From: Comamonadaceae bacterium
GTDB lineage: Bacteria > Pseudomonadota > Gammaproteobacteria > Burkholderiales > Burkholderiaceae
DNA length: 7,203 nucleotides
Assembly: GCA_947455875.1 (NCBI GenBank)
Contig: CANGSD010000056.1
Location: forward strand, 1 to 7,203
Reading direction: 5' to 3'
Part shown: positions 6,006-7,203 of the stretch, piece by piece
Position numbering within the stretch: the stretch's first letter is position 1
How the letters are laid out: each line of letters starts with the position of its first letter
Position numbers and translations under genes: made by a program
The notes under the pieces: generated by a model
Told to the model about the DNA's origin: nothing
The model's database searches: none
What the model saw: the letters and a program-made list of their open reading frames with translations, nothing else

Positions 6006-7184
6006 ATGGAAGACATCGTCATCGTCTCGGCGGCCCGCACCGCTGTCGGCAAGTTCGGCGGCTCGCTGGCCAAGGTGGCTGCGCCCGATCTCGGCGCCAC
6101 CGTCATACGCGAGGCCATCGCCCGCGCCCGGCTGGATCCTGCGCACGTCGGTGAAGTGATCATGGGCCAGGTGCTCGCGGCCGGCTCGGGCCAGAACCCG
6201 GCGCGTCAGGCCTTGATGAAGGCCGGCGTGCCCCAGGAAGTGCCGGGTCTGACCATCAACGCCGTGTGCGGCTCGGGCCTGAAGGCGGTGATGCTCGCCG
6301 CTCAGTCCATTGCCTATGGCGACAGCGAGATCGTGGTGGCCGGTGGCCAGGAAAACATGAGCGCCTCGCCACATGTCCTCATGGGCTCGCGTGATGGCCA
6401 GCGCATGGGCGACTGGAAGATGGTCGACTCCATGATCGTCGACGGCCTGTGGGACGTCTACAACCAGTACCACATGGGCATCACCGCCGAGAACGTGGCC
6501 AAGGCCCACGGCATCACCCGTGACATGCAAGACGCACTGGCCCTGGCCAGCCAGCACAAGGCCGCCGCGGCCCAAGAGGCCGGCAAGTTCAAGGACGAGA
6601 TCGTGGGCGTCTCCATTCCCCAGCGCAAAGGCGATCCGCTCGTCTTCGACGCCGACGAATTCATCAACAAGAAAACCAGTGGCGAAGCGCTGGCGGGTCT
6701 GCGTCCGGCCTTCGACAAGGCCGGCTCGGTCACTGCAGGCAATGCCTCGGGTATCAACGACGGTGCCGCCGCCGTGGTCGTCATGAGCGCGCGCAAGGCC
6801 GCCGCCCTGGGTCTCAAGCCCCTGGCGCGCATCGCCGCTTTCGGCACCTCGGGCCTGGATCCGGCCACCATGGGCATGGGCCCGGTGCCCGCCTCGCGCA
6901 AGGCCCTGGAGCGCGCCGGCTGGAAGGCCCAGGACGTCGATCTGTTCGAGCTCAATGAGGCCTTTGCGGCCCAGGCCTGTGCCGTCAACAAGGCGCTGGA
7001 CATCGACCCCGCCCGCGTCAACGTCAACGGCGGCGCCATTGCCATCGGCCACCCCATCGGTGCGTCGGGCTCCCGCATCTTGGTCACGTTGCTGCATGAA
7101 ATGCAGCGCCGCAACGCGAAGAAGGGCCTGGCTGCGCTGTGCATTGGTGGCGGCATGGGCGTGTCGCTGGCGGTGGAGCGCTGA
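6006..7184 (+). CDS. phaA: Acetyl-CoA C-acetyltransferase (biosynthetic beta-ketothiolase) PhaA
   Basis: The 392-residue thiolase condenses two acetyl-CoA into acetoacetyl-CoA, the first step of polyhydroxybutyrate synthesis, in the cytoplasm. The catalytic residues are Cys88 in NAVCGSGLK (acyl acceptor), His349 in [10 protein letters not shown] and Cys379 in LCIGGGMG (proton transfer); this numbering equals that reported for C. necator PhaA. The NEAFAAQ motif and the N-terminal [15 protein letters not shown] are also typical. Length fits the family (about 390-394). The ATG at 6006 has AGGAG at 5992-5996, 9 bases upstream. It starts 26 bases after phaC with no hairpin between, so the two genes are almost certainly one transcript. 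The reverse, degradative reaction or broader chain-length use (BktB-like) cannot be ruled out, but the context makes the biosynthetic role the best reading. Confidence 0.96.
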   Translation: MEDIVIVSAARTAVGKFGGSLAKVAAPDLGATVIREAIARARLDPAHVGEVIMGQVLAAGSGQNPARQALMKAGVPQEVPGLTINAVCGSGLKAVMLAAQSIAYGDSEIVVAGGQENMSASPHVLMGSRDGQRMGDWKMVDSMIVDGLWDVYNQYHMGITAENVAKAHGITRDMQDALALASQHKAAAAQEAGKFKDEIVGVSIPQRKGDPLVFDADEFINKKTSGEALAGLRPAFDKAGSVTAGNASGINDGAAAVVVMSARKAAALGLKPLARIAAFGTSGLDPATMGMGPVPASRKALERAGWKAQDVDLFELNEAFAAQACAVNKALDIDPARVNVNGGAIAIGHPIGASGSRILVTLLHEMQRRNAKKGLAALCIGGGMGVSLAVER

Positions 7185-7192
7185 GAGCCTCC

Positions 7193-7198
7193 GAGGAA
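7193..7198 (+). promoter_or_regulatory. Ribosome binding site of a gene beginning beyond the right edge
   Basis: GAGGAA lies 8 bases after the phaA stop and 5 bases from the window end. Its spacing predicts a start codon within a few bases past the edge. By precedent in phaC-phaA operons the next gene would be phaB (acetoacetyl-CoA reductase), but this cannot be seen. Confidence 0.5.
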
Positions 7199-7203
7199 CA
7201 CAA

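Noticed and set aside
5958..7097. A 379-codon minus-strand frame opposite phaA
   Set aside because: Same reason: it mirrors a complete thiolase, has no domain motif and no ribosome binding site that I can see.

Overview
This 7.2 kb, very GC-rich window has tightly packed chromosomal genes and looks like a betaproteobacterium of the order Burkholderiales, probably near Comamonadaceae. The main grounds are the class I polyhydroxyalkanoate pair phaC-phaA directly following pgeF, the style of the proteins, and the codon use. This is inference from family resemblance; no search was run. I see no insertion sequence, phage gene, CRISPR array, tRNA or rRNA, and no stretch over 100 bases without a gene.

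Layout. (1) Bases 1-1167 (+) hold the 3' part of a gene for a MORN-repeat / coiled-coil / caspase-like (peptidase C14) protein with its His-Cys dyad intact; its start lies before the window. (2) Bases 1174-2458 (-) hold a probable two-gene operon, transcribed leftward: a fumarylpyruvate/fumarylacetoacetate hydrolase family gene (1757-2458), then a zinc-ribbon NUDIX hydrolase (1174-1719). The NUDIX gene meets the caspase gene tail to tail with a 6-base gap. (3) Divergent from these across a 99-base spacer is a rightward pair: a glutathione-dependent maleylpyruvate/maleylacetoacetate isomerase (2558-3199) and pgeF (3202-3954), 2 bases apart. (4) A small two-helix membrane protein of unknown function (3886-4191, -) overlaps the 3' end of pgeF by 69 bases. 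(5) An 87-base spacer with a candidate promoter leads into phaC (4279-5979) and phaA (6006-7184). A Shine-Dalgarno-like GAGGAA at the right edge suggests a third operon gene, by precedent phaB, just outside.

How the genes work together. PhaA condenses two acetyl-CoA to acetoacetyl-CoA. A reductase not visible here would make (R)-3-hydroxybutyryl-CoA, which PhaC polymerises into storage polyester. The isomerase and hydrolase flanking the divergent spacer catalyse consecutive last steps of ring-cleavage pathways (gentisate to fumarate plus pyruvate, or homogentisate to fumarate plus acetoacetate); no ring-cleavage dioxygenase is in the window. PgeF is a peptidoglycan quality-control enzyme.

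Most of the window is ordinary. The items most worth a second look are the MORN-caspase protein, the small membrane protein antisense to the end of pgeF and divergent from phaC, and the possible leaderless start of the isomerase gene. I found no convincing new multi-gene system.
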